Both the position numbers and the translations under genes were made by a program. This document shows positions 45,032-52,656 of a stretch of 64,000 nucleotides of DNA, one piece after another. The DNA is from Butyrivibrio sp. LB2008 (GTDB taxonomy: Bacteria > Bacillota > Clostridia > Lachnospirales > Lachnospiraceae). The DNA is taken from the NCBI RefSeq assembly GCF_000621565.1, contig NZ_KK211306.1, positions 211,886-275,885 of the forward strand, read 5' to 3'. Position 1 is the stretch's first letter. Each line of letters begins with the position of its first letter. The notes under the pieces are model-generated. The model was not told the DNA's origin and did not search any database. It saw only the letters and a program-made list of their open reading frames with translations.

Positions 45032-46497
45032 TATTCCACCTCCTGCGAAAGCTCAAGTGCTCTGAGTGAAGCCTTTGCCTTGTTGAGGCACTCCTCAAAC
45101 TCTTTCTCCGGATTGGAATCGGCTACGATGCCGGCTCCGCTTCGAACGAACACTTTGCCATTCTTCTTGTAAACTATCCTTATGGCGATACATGTGTCCA
45201 TGTTGCCAGTAAAATCTATATATCCAACAGCTCCGCCGTAAATTCCGCGCTTGTTGTTCTCAAGTTCTCCGATAAGCTTGCATGCCTTGATCTTGGGTGC
45301 TCCAGAAAGTGTGCCTGCGGGAAGTACCGCATTTACCGCATCTATGGCATCGAACTCTTTTCTTATAACTCCGCGCACCGTTGAACCGATGTGCATTACG
45401 TGTGAGTATCTTGTGATCTCGTGGAGCTTTTCAACTTCTACGCTTCCAAACTCGCTTATCTTGCCAAGATCGTTTCTTCCAAGGTCAACAAGCATGTTGT
45501 GCTCTGCAAGTTCTTTTTTATCCGCAAGAAGCTCTTTTTCAAGGGCCTTGTCCTCTTCCTCGGTCTCGCCTCTTTTCCTTGTTCCCGCAAGAGGGAATGT
45601 ATGAAGCACGCCGTTTTCAAGTTTTACCAATGTCTCAGGTGATGCTCCCGCAACTTCCACATCTGTTCCGGAAAAATAGAACATATAGGGCGAGGGATTG
45701 ATCGTTCTGAGCATTCTGTATGTATTTAGAAGGCTTCCTTCGTAGTCGGCCGAGAGCCTGTTTGAAAGGACTATCTGGAAGATGTCGCCTTCTTTGATAT
45801 GATCCTTAGCTCTCTCAACCATGTCACAGTATTTTTCTTTGGTAAAAAGAGGTGTCACTTCGCCAAGAAGCTTTCCGGGCTTTTCGGTACTCTTTTCTCC
45901 CTTGTACAAAAGATCTTTTATCTTTCCAAGTTCTTCTTTGGCATTGTTATAATTCTCTTCAATGTTGCCTTCTGTCTTGATATTTATGATAAGAATTATC
46001 TTCTGTCTTACGTTGTCGAAGGCGATAACTTTATCAAAGAGCATAAGATCCAGATCCTTGAATGCGTCGGTGTCCTCTACATTGCATCTGGCAGTCGGCT
46101 CGCAGTATCCAAAGTAGTCATAAGAGAAATATCCGACAAGTCCGCCTGTAAAAGAAGGAAGGTAATCAAATCTCGGGCTCTTATACTTTGAGAGGATATC
46201 CCGAAGGTATGCATCAGGCTTATCCGTTGTTACCTTGAGGTTTCCTGCAACAAGCTCATTGTCTTTGCATGTTATCTCCATCTTGGGATCATATCCCATA
46301 AATGTATATCTTCCCCAGGTCTCATCAGCCTGCGCCGACTCAAGCATATAGCAGTGAGTCGATACGTTCTTAAGTTTTCTCATAGCTTCGATCGGAGTAA
46401 TGAAGTCCGACAAAAGTTCGCAGCTTACAGGAATCACATCGTAATCACCTGCTGACGCTATCTTCTTCACTTCCTCAAACTCTGGTAAAATTTGCAT
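45031..46497 (-). CDS. trpE: Anthranilate synthase component I
   Basis: 488 residues; converts chorismate to anthranilate. Chorismate-binding domain motifs VLSNRLSADYEG, NPSPYMFYF, PLAGTRKRG, DLGRNDLGKI and PAGTLSGAPKIKA; N-terminal feedback domain with MLESAQADETWGRYTF (the LLES-type Trp site). The start at 46497 has GGAGGAAG in place; the frame extends 29 codons upstream without support. First gene of trpEGDCFBA, driven from the T-box promoter region about 1 kb upstream. Confidence 0.97.
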   Translation of the reverse strand: MQILPEFEEVKKIASAGDYDVIPVSCELLSDFITPIEAMRKLKNVSTHCYMLESAQADETWGRYTFMGYDPKMEITCKDNELVAGNLKVTTDKPDAYLRDILSKYKSPRFDYLPSFTGGLVGYFSYDYFGYCEPTARCNVEDTDAFKDLDLMLFDKVIAFDNVRQKIILIINIKTEGNIEENYNNAKEELGKIKDLLYKGEKSTEKPGKLLGEVTPLFTKEKYCDMVERAKDHIKEGDIFQIVLSNRLSADYEGSLLNTYRMLRTINPSPYMFYFSGTDVEVAGASPETLVKLENGVLHTFPLAGTRKRGETEEEDKALEKELLADKKELAEHNMLVDLGRNDLGKISEFGSVEVEKLHEITRYSHVMHIGSTVRGVIRKEFDAIDAVNAVLPAGTLSGAPKIKACKLIGELENNKRGIYGGAVGYIDFTGNMDTCIAIRIVYKKNGKVFVRSGAGIVADSNPEKEFEECLNKAKASLRALELSQEVE

Positions 46498-46710
46498 CTT
46501 GCTTCCTCCTATGTATATGTGCATGCGGTCTGCGCTGTGGCTGCAAAAGGCATATATGTACAATTTTTGCTCAGATTGTGCCAAACACGTGCAAACCTTT
46601 TCTCATAATTTACATATCTCTATGTTTTGCGTTATATAGTGGCTTAGTTATATATGGATTACTACGCTTTACTCTGGTAATGCCGGCATATAAACAAAGC
46701 TCAATCATCC

Positions 46711-47047
46711 CCAGATAAAAACTTAGCTTTTGTTATTTTTATCTGGGATTTTCCGCAATCTTTTCCGAGATAATCCATATAATTCCAGATAAATAGCTAA
46801 CTTTATGCATTTATTATCTGGAATTTTCTGTGCTTTTCTCCAAGATTCATCTTAGAAACACAGATAAATAGCATAGATTATGCATTTCTTATCTGTATTT
46901 TTCAGCTATCTTCTTCGGATATTCAATGAATTTTCCAGATAATTGATATTCGATTTACATTTTCTATCTGTGTTTTTCTCTAATTCACTCTTAGATATTC
47001 CCTAAAATCACAGATAATCGGTATCACTTATATAATTCTTATCTGTG
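46711..47047 (-). repeat. Five hairpins at 75-bp spacing in the trp leader
   Basis: CAGATAA...TTATCTG stems (8-11 bp, 22-26-nt loops) begin at 46712, 46786, 46861, 46936 and 47011, at 74-75 bp steps. Linkers are also alike (TTTTCC/TTTTTC, TTAGATATTC). The array lies between the T-box terminator and trpE, a 550-bp stretch without an ORF. The loops of units 2 and 3 share TAGC..A..TTATGCAT. The stem resembles the core stem of the long palindromic elements at 21.7 and 30.1 kb. Confidence 0.85.
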
Positions 47048-47070
47048 GACATGTGATCTATTAATCATTT

Positions 47071-47116
47071 GGACTTTTTTTGTTTGATAGGAATTTCCTA
47101 TCAAACAAAAAAGTCC
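47071..47116 (+). repeat. Dispersed palindrome, copy 6 (palindrome only)
   Basis: GGACTTTTTTTGTTTGATAG with its complement around AATT; lacks the G+C-rich arm. Its right edge merges with the T-box terminator tail, so it doubles the termination signal. Confidence 0.7.
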
Positions 47117-47540
47117 TTGATAGAGCCTATACTCTATCAAGGACGAATACTTAAACTTTATCCGCGGTGCCACCTTGAATTCATGTGTTACCATGCAACT
47201 TAGCGAGATACCAACATATCTCCGGCAAATTACGCATGCCTTACGTCGTAGAATACTGGGTGAATATTTATGCTAAAAACTCATCGGAAGTTCTGCTCTC
47301 GTGCTTCGCACTCGCCAGAACAAAGTTCGATGACGAAAATCATTTTCATTGGAAGTTCCGCCCTCACTCCGTTCGACGGAACAAAGTTCTATGACGAAAA
47401 TCAAAGATTTTCTATCTCACTTTTCACTTTTCACTACGCCCTCAGCGGTCCATTTGACAACTTGTTTCATGTCTGATTCTCAGCATCTCAGACTCTCTGT
47501 GTTGGCATCATTGCCGTTATCTCCGCTTCAACGGTTTAAT
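47107..47540 (-). ncRNA. T-box riboswitch (tryptophan) of the trp operon
   Basis: Minus strand: stem I region from about 47530 (GCGGAG ... CCGC) with a probable UGG specifier at 47452-47450 in AAATGGACC; canonical T-box GGTGGCACCGCGGA at 47174-47161; terminator GTCCTTGATAGAG / CTCTATCAAGGAC (47144-47132 and 47125-47113) then T6. Uncharged tRNA-Trp would favour the antiterminator and switch trp genes on. The leader is about 430 nt, long for the class, because two copies of an unrelated repeat (47282-47397) sit between stem I and the T-box. Confidence 0.9.
47282..47397 (-). repeat. Two repeat units inserted within the T-box leader
   Basis: On the minus strand GATTTTCGTCAT.GAACTTTGTTC occurs twice (written in parts: GATTTTCGTCAT and GAACTTTGTTC), each followed by an imperfect hairpin (GTTCTG..CAGAAC; TTCCGTCGAACGGA-type) and GAACTTCC. 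The TTTGTTCTGGCGAG... part matches the 3'-flank module of tpiA. Confidence 0.65.
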
Positions 47541-47541
47541 T

Positions 47542-47569
47542 ATTATATTAAAAAAGATGTTATACCAAT
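47542..47569 (-). promoter_or_regulatory. Probable trp promoter
   Basis: TATAAT at 47547-47542 with ATTGGT 16 nt upstream; a TTGACA at 47585-47580 with TATAAC 15 nt downstream is an alternative. It lies right behind the stop of the 225-aa membrane protein gene. Confidence 0.5.
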
Positions 47570-47614
47570 AACATGTATGTGTCAAGAATTTTTATGCATT
47601 CAACAGTTTCCCCT

Positions 47615-48292
47615 TCAATTTACAAATCCATCATATTTTTTGCTATACTCGTCATGCTTGCGATCCAATTCGCGTTTTTTATCTATGTATGCCAGATATT
47701 CTTCTTTGGTATAAAATGTTGCATTTTTGCAGTATTTCTTAAGAACATTCCACATTTCTTCATTGTACACCGCGCCAAATAACGGATTATCGCAACTACC
47801 TTCCGCAACTATATAGCTTCCGTTATAAAACTGCCATAATTCTCTATCATAGACGGGATTCTTACGATTCTTTACCATAGGTGTCAGCTCAAGCGGACAT
47901 ATATCAGTATGATAAACTTTGCAAACCCTATCATAGCTAACAGTATACTTACAAAAACATTTCCCTCTAACGGGATCTTCCTCAAAATGAGCTTCCGTCT
48001 CGCTCAAAGTAAGTGTTGCATTTCTTTCCGAAGTAGACAAACAAACCAGCACAATCAATCCTGTGAGCAGTAGAATAACCACACAGTAAAAAGCAAACAA
48101 ACAATACTCTTCTGCTATCAATGCTACAGTAATAGGATATATAGCCAGAAACGCAAATAATATAGCAGAAACAATTATTGAATACCAATACATCGCACCT
48201 GCTATTTTTTCCCACACAGGATTTTTCCCCGCATTTATCCGATCCTCCCTGCTAAATTTAACCTTCTTATGTACCCTGTACTGATAAACCAT
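47615..48292 (-). CDS. Unknown two-helix membrane protein
   Basis: 225 residues. Basic N-terminus, two membrane helices (about 34-58 and 67-88, IIVSAILFAFLAIYPITVAL and FYCVVILLLTGLIVLVCL), then a cytosolic or external domain with Cys-rich GKCFCKYTVSYDRVCKVYHT and a charged C-terminal helix. Not recognised. It lies between the trp promoter and the frameshifted gene, and is rich in A+T, as the accessory stretch to its right is. Confidence 0.6.
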   Translation of the reverse strand: MVYQYRVHKKVKFSREDRINAGKNPVWEKIAGAMYWYSIIVSAILFAFLAIYPITVALIAEEYCLFAFYCVVILLLTGLIVLVCLSTSERNATLTLSETEAHFEEDPVRGKCFCKYTVSYDRVCKVYHTDICPLELTPMVKNRKNPVYDRELWQFYNGSYIVAEGSCDNPLFGAVYNEEMWNVLKKYCKNATFYTKEEYLAYIDKKRELDRKHDEYSKKYDGFVN

Positions 48293-48385
48293 TATTAAAT
48301 AATTTCATCCTTCCACACTTTATATAAATATAAGCGCACTTAATCTTCCATTTGGAGAATTCTTCTTTTCCCATAATATGTGCTC

Positions 48386-48810
48386 TTATCCCTTACGATA
48401 AAGAGCTCCCACATCAGTTATCTTTTCATATACGAAGACCAGTTCTTCCATGCCCTTTAACTCTTTGACCTCATAGCCGTTACACTTTAGTCCGTCAATT
48501 ACAATACCCAGCAATTTCTTCCATTCACGCAAAAAACTGTCAATCGGCATTCTCACTTCAGCTTTGCTGTTTAGCAGATTCTCGAGATTTCCCACAGTGC
48601 AATCCCAATGCGACAAAATAGCAATTTCCTCGTCATGCCATTCAATCTCCCAATCGCATCGAAACACTTGTAAAAAAATTCATCGTACTTTCTCCACTTT
48701 GCACGCATACATTTAATCCGTTTTTTCAATACTCTCTTCTCGTTGAAAATCATTACCTCGCATGATATGCCGTTAATCATAATGTTACATTTTTTCAACT
48801 CAGATAGCAA
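48386..48810 (-). pseudogene. Unknown small gene split by a frameshift
   Basis: Two frames overlap: the 5' part (48571-48810, starting MLSELKKCN) and the 3' part (48386-48667, DWEIEWHDEEIAILSHW to ITDVGALYRKG). Adding one T to the T7 tract at 48672-48678 (minus strand) joins them as WRKYDEFFLQVFRCDWEIEW, a sensible protein of about 141 residues. Hence either a real frameshift, a phase-variable tract or a sequencing slip. No family recognised. Confidence 0.6.
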
Positions 48811-48830
48811 CTAAGGAGAATTTACGCTAT

Positions 48831-49109
48831 ATGGAGACTTTTTTCATAGCTGATACACATTTTAACCACGACCGCGAATTCATTTACAGAGTACGCGGAT
48901 TTAATAACATCCAAGAAATGAATACCGCAATAATAAATAACTGGAACAATGCTATAAGCTGCAACGATCAAGTATATTTCCTGGGTGATTTCTTTTTGGG
49001 AACGGACGAAGAATTCATACTTGATACAATAAACGGCTTAAACGGTGAGATTCACCTTATATTGGGAAACCATGATACGAATAAAAAAATGTTTTGCCAG
49101 CGTTGCTGA
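48831..49109 (+). pseudogene. Truncated metallophosphoesterase
   Basis: 92 residues. FIADTHFNHD, YFLGDFFLG and LILGNHDTNKK are the first metal-binding motifs of small calcineurin-like phosphoesterases (usually about 160-180 residues). The C-terminal His motifs are missing; after NHDTNKK the frame ends within 6 codons. A later frame (about 49122-49198: ITYNLKIKERRLFYNPPDY) could be the decayed rest. Good ribosome site (AAGGAG). Probably inactive. Confidence 0.7.
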
Positions 49110-49186
49110 CTAAATTAGCTACATCACATATAATCTAAAGATAAAAGAGAGAAGGTTGTTTTACAACCCACCGGATTATTGCGCGC

Positions 49187-49574
49187 TTACCTTATTTCAC
49201 TAGAATCGCTATAGATGTCATAATCTTTCTTTTTCTCTATTTTCAAAGTGAAATGATCTATGGGTAACTCACCTTTTTTCTTAAGCTGCTCATTATCAAC
49301 ATTCGGAATCCCCGAGTGCAAAAGAGAGCACCGTAAACTATACATTACTTCTCCAGACAAATACGGCATCGCTTCGTCTGCAGTCTGATGCGGATTTTTC
49401 TCAGCATATCCCATTTCTTTGTTATACCAATCGATATACCTTTTTCCTACACTTGGTTCATTTGGGAACTCCGCCTTACCACATATATCTGGAAGAGTTA
49501 ATGCAGAATTTAATGCCACATAGTATAAGTCATGGTCTAATGCACCTTATATCATCAATAATTCTTTGAACCAT
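49187..49574 (-). pseudogene. HEPN-like small protein gene with a 5' frameshift
   Basis: The main frame (49187-49519, beginning with GTG: MALNSALTLPDICGKAEFP) continues upstream in frame to LDHDLYYV without a start. A second frame opens with ATG at 49574 behind GGGGGG and reads MVQRIIDDIR, a fitting N-terminus, so one base is probably lost or gained near 49540. YSLRCSLLHSG contains R-x4-H, the HEPN RNase motif. Intact relatives would be about 125-130 residues. It may have been a toxin or defence protein. Confidence 0.55.
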
Positions 49575-49590
49575 AATCCCCCCAAGAATA

Positions 49591-50649
49591 TCATATTTTA
49601 TACTTTTTAAAGTCCTCTAACAAAGTATGTAAGCTTTCCAACGTCTGTTTAGGATTGTCATCTTTATAGCAAGAAAGTGCCTTTGTTTCAAGCGAAAACC
49701 CCTTTACACTATCATAAAATGCACTTAAAGGCTCACTATAATAAATAGACTGATCAAACATCTTATATAAGTAATTAAATGTGTATATTTTAGCCATTAC
49801 ATCTTTACAATTACCATCATAAAAATTGGGCAAAAGTAAAAACGCATTATGTAAAGCAACTGGATATCGAATTAATGGTGTCGCCTGATATGTAGCAGAC
49901 ACCAACAATACGTCAATTGCCTGTTGCAAAGGTCCGAAAAAGGAAAAATAAAAATATTCTCCTTGCGTGTACCCCTCTCCCATAAGTGTTCTTGTTATAT
50001 CAATGGCTTGTTCCACTCTCGCCTTGAAATTTACGCTAATGTCATCATTTTCATAAAGGCATACAACATCTTTATATTCATCTTTAAAATGATTATTTAC
50101 ATCTTCTACCGTAATACACGTCTTAAAATAATCATCCAAATTAGTTATATTATCGAAAAATTCAATAAATGCCTTCTCTCCTATCTTAATAAGTTCAGCT
50201 TCTTCGATTGTATTTCCCATACTACGTAAAGGCAGTACCGTTACTAGCCCTTCACATTTTTCTAATATATCAATATTGTCTTTTGCACATACAGGAACTT
50301 TTTCTGTAAAAGCCTTAGGCATCTCGCTCCATCTATGACAAATCTCACAATACTTTCCCAATGGATCATCAAATATATGAACATCCCCCATTAAGATAAA
50401 TGGATATTGTTCCCCGTTTTCAACATCAAAATAGGTTGCTGCAGTGTAAAATACTGCATTCCTTTCCTTAACAACATATTGCAAGTACATATCTATTACT
50501 GGTTTCTTTTTATGCCAAAATAAGGAGATCGAATCTAGTGCCACTGTAACATACTTTTCATCCTCTAACATTGGTAATGTATATTTCAGCAAATCCAAGT
50601 ACTGTGATTGTATTTCTTTAATTTGTTTCTCCAACAAGTGTGTGCTCAT
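49591..50649 (-). CDS. Unknown protein (partner of the DUF5677-like gene)
   Basis: 352 residues, mostly helical with a strand-rich middle containing ILMGDVHIFDDP and a CEICHRW pair that could bind metal. No family recognised. The ATG lies 32 nt inside the upstream gene, so the two are translated together and probably act together. High A+T and a position beside a STAND ATPase and a HEPN-like gene suggest a defence or mobile-island role, but nothing in the sequence proves it. Confidence 0.6.
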   Translation of the reverse strand: MSTHLLEKQIKEIQSQYLDLLKYTLPMLEDEKYVTVALDSISLFWHKKKPVIDMYLQYVVKERNAVFYTAATYFDVENGEQYPFILMGDVHIFDDPLGKYCEICHRWSEMPKAFTEKVPVCAKDNIDILEKCEGLVTVLPLRSMGNTIEEAELIKIGEKAFIEFFDNITNLDDYFKTCITVEDVNNHFKDEYKDVVCLYENDDISVNFKARVEQAIDITRTLMGEGYTQGEYFYFSFFGPLQQAIDVLLVSATYQATPLIRYPVALHNAFLLLPNFYDGNCKDVMAKIYTFNYLYKMFDQSIYYSEPLSAFYDSVKGFSLETKALSCYKDDNPKQTLESLHTLLEDFKKYKI

Positions 50650-52087
50650 AGTTGTCTATTTCTCCAATCTTCGATTCAGGAACGCCATATACCGAATCCA
50701 AAAAATGAATTGTTTTATTCATTACGTAAACACAATCATTAAAAATACTTTTTAATGTCACTTCCTCATTAACATTAGGAACGCAATGATATTGATGTGC
50801 TGGATTGTCACACTTTAACATTGAGCTTTCTCTAATCGCCCCCCATAAACCATGTTCAAAAGCTGAATCATAATCATAATATAAACCAAACAAATCCTTT
50901 TCATCGACCTTGCTAGCTTTCTCTCTGATATTATCGTTTTTAAAATATCTAGTATCCATATCTTGAAATTCTTCAAATTTATACTCATTAACAATAGCCT
51001 CCAAAATATGCGTATCCACATGAGCTTCACGCTTATTTTCGCATTCTCTATGTCTAGCCAACACTAACTTATATTGCCCTATACCATATGTTTCAAATTC
51101 ATCCCAAATGGATGAATTATCCTTTTCAAGCATCACCATATACTTCATCATGATATAGTTTTCAATCATGCTTCGAATGATTGACCTTCCAGATATGGCA
51201 TTATAAAGGTTATGCATTTCCGCTTCTTCAAGTCGTTTAAATGAATAAGTTGCTATGCCAAGAAGGACTTTCATTCTTTTGTCCAGTGGGTCACATGCCT
51301 CATATAATTGCTGAAAATAATAAAATATATCTTTTACTAGTTCATAATACTTTTTTGTATCTTCTTTTTCTTTATCAAACCCCATAATATATAAATCACA
51401 CTCCGTCAATTCACTAATCGCATTCCAAAACACATTTATATAATCATCATTTGCTTTTTCATTTGATAAAAGAACTAATTCACATGAACGAATCAAAGCT
51501 CCTATCAGCTCCATCTCTTCAGCAGAATTATGCTCAAACTGATATTTAAACAATAAATCCCCCTGCTCTTTTTTCATATGCAATTTTCCACAAATAAGAC
51601 TATAGACCAGTGGAACATATCGTATATCCGTAGCACCTTTTGAATTATGTCCCATTACTTTTTTCATACAATCTTGAATTATCTTTACTCTTTCATCAAT
51701 CAGCATGCTATTACTAAATTTTAAAGCAAACATAGAATCAATTTCACCCGATATAACTACTGTCAACGGTGCCATACAATCTATGCCTACATAGTCAAGC
51801 AAAGCAGTAAAAACACATTCTTTTTCGGCTTCACTAGCCAACAAAATATCGGACATTCTAATATGTGTTAATGAAGTTTTTTCCTTTATGGCACGTAAAA
51901 TAGGACTTAATCTTCTAAATCCCTCTTGTCTACCATATTTATGAAATATCAAAGCTATCCATATATACTCGGGTAATCTTCCATAAGTCCATGATTTGTT
52001 ATCATCAACAGGACTCATAAACTCATTCCAAGGCGATATGAACTTTCCTTTCGTGAATCTGTATGAAGATAATTTTGTATACTCCAC
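50618..52087 (-). CDS. DUF5677-like protein
   Basis: 489 residues from a GTG with AAAGGAG upstream (an ATG 14 codons earlier lacks a ribosome site). The C-terminal third carries the DUF5677-like pattern: GRSIIRSMIENYIMMKYMVM (the R..EN.I..KY block) and FGLYYDYDSAFEHGLWG (Y.y.s...H). The N-terminal part is all-helical with no known domain. DUF5677 proteins occur alone or in defence-like islands; their function is unknown. Overlaps the downstream unknown gene. Confidence 0.62.
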   Translation of the reverse strand: MEYTKLSSYRFTKGKFISPWNEFMSPVDDNKSWTYGRLPEYIWIALIFHKYGRQEGFRRLSPILRAIKEKTSLTHIRMSDILLASEAEKECVFTALLDYVGIDCMAPLTVVISGEIDSMFALKFSNSMLIDERVKIIQDCMKKVMGHNSKGATDIRYVPLVYSLICGKLHMKKEQGDLLFKYQFEHNSAEEMELIGALIRSCELVLLSNEKANDDYINVFWNAISELTECDLYIMGFDKEKEDTKKYYELVKDIFYYFQQLYEACDPLDKRMKVLLGIATYSFKRLEEAEMHNLYNAISGRSIIRSMIENYIMMKYMVMLEKDNSSIWDEFETYGIGQYKLVLARHRECENKREAHVDTHILEAIVNEYKFEEFQDMDTRYFKNDNIREKASKVDEKDLFGLYYDYDSAFEHGLWGAIRESSMLKCDNPAHQYHCVPNVNEEVTLKSIFNDCVYVMNKTIHFLDSVYGVPESKIGEIDNYEHTLVGETN

Positions 52088-52148
52088 GTTTAGAGCTCCT
52101 TTAAATACAATATTATAACTAACAAACAACTAGCTCTAATTATACAAA

Positions 52149-52181
52149 AGCCTGCTGAAGATTAAATCTCCAACAGGCATT
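52149..52181. terminator. Hairpin upstream of the DUF5677-like gene
   Basis: GCCTGcTG / CAaCAGGC arms with AGAT-TAA-ATCT at the tip, followed by T-rich sequence on both strands. Confidence 0.5.
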
Positions 52182-52189
52182 ATTTTCGT

Positions 52190-52435
52190 TGTATTGAGCT
52201 CAGTGGTAGTTACACTTTACACCATTTTTACGCCATTTTAACATCGGCTTTTATATTAGTTTCATCAAGATACATGAAGTTAAGCATTCTCGAAGTCCTG
52301 TAAACATAGGGTTTTATCGACTTTCATATCAAATACATCGATTTTTATGAAACCGCTATCGAACTTCGATTCCAAGACGCATCTCGTTTTATCTCCTTTT
52401 ATAAAAAAATCTTAATACAATTTTCCTATTACACA
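52190..52435. other. Intergenic stretch without a gene
   Basis: About 250 bp between two terminator-like hairpins. I see only very short frames (MRLGIEVR behind AAAAGGAG on the minus strand) and A+T-rich sequence. No tRNA, no transposase, no clear attachment site. It may be a decayed gene or an integration scar. Confidence 0.3.
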
Positions 52436-52478
52436 AAAAGCCCTAACATGGCAGAATATATATTACCATGTCAGGGCA
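52436..52478 (-). terminator. Terminator-like hairpin
   Basis: 12-bp stem GCCCTGACATGG / CCATGTTAGGGC, minus direction continues TTTTTGTG. No gene upstream on that strand within 180 bp, so its transcript is unknown. Confidence 0.65.
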
Positions 52479-52656
52479 ATTTTGTAAAAATGTTCGACAT
52501 AGCGGATTTTATTCCCTCTTTCGAGAGGAACAGTTGAATAAAAACGCAACAAATTATCTGTATATTTTGCAATTTTATCAGTATAATAAAGCTATTACGA
52601 TAAACAAGACTGCATAATTACAGTAAACATTCTATTCATTGAAAAAGGATTATAAT

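Noticed and set aside
46711..47047. CRISPR array
   Set aside because: The 75-bp units are similar throughout with hairpin cores; there are no short repeats separated by unique spacers, and no cas genes.
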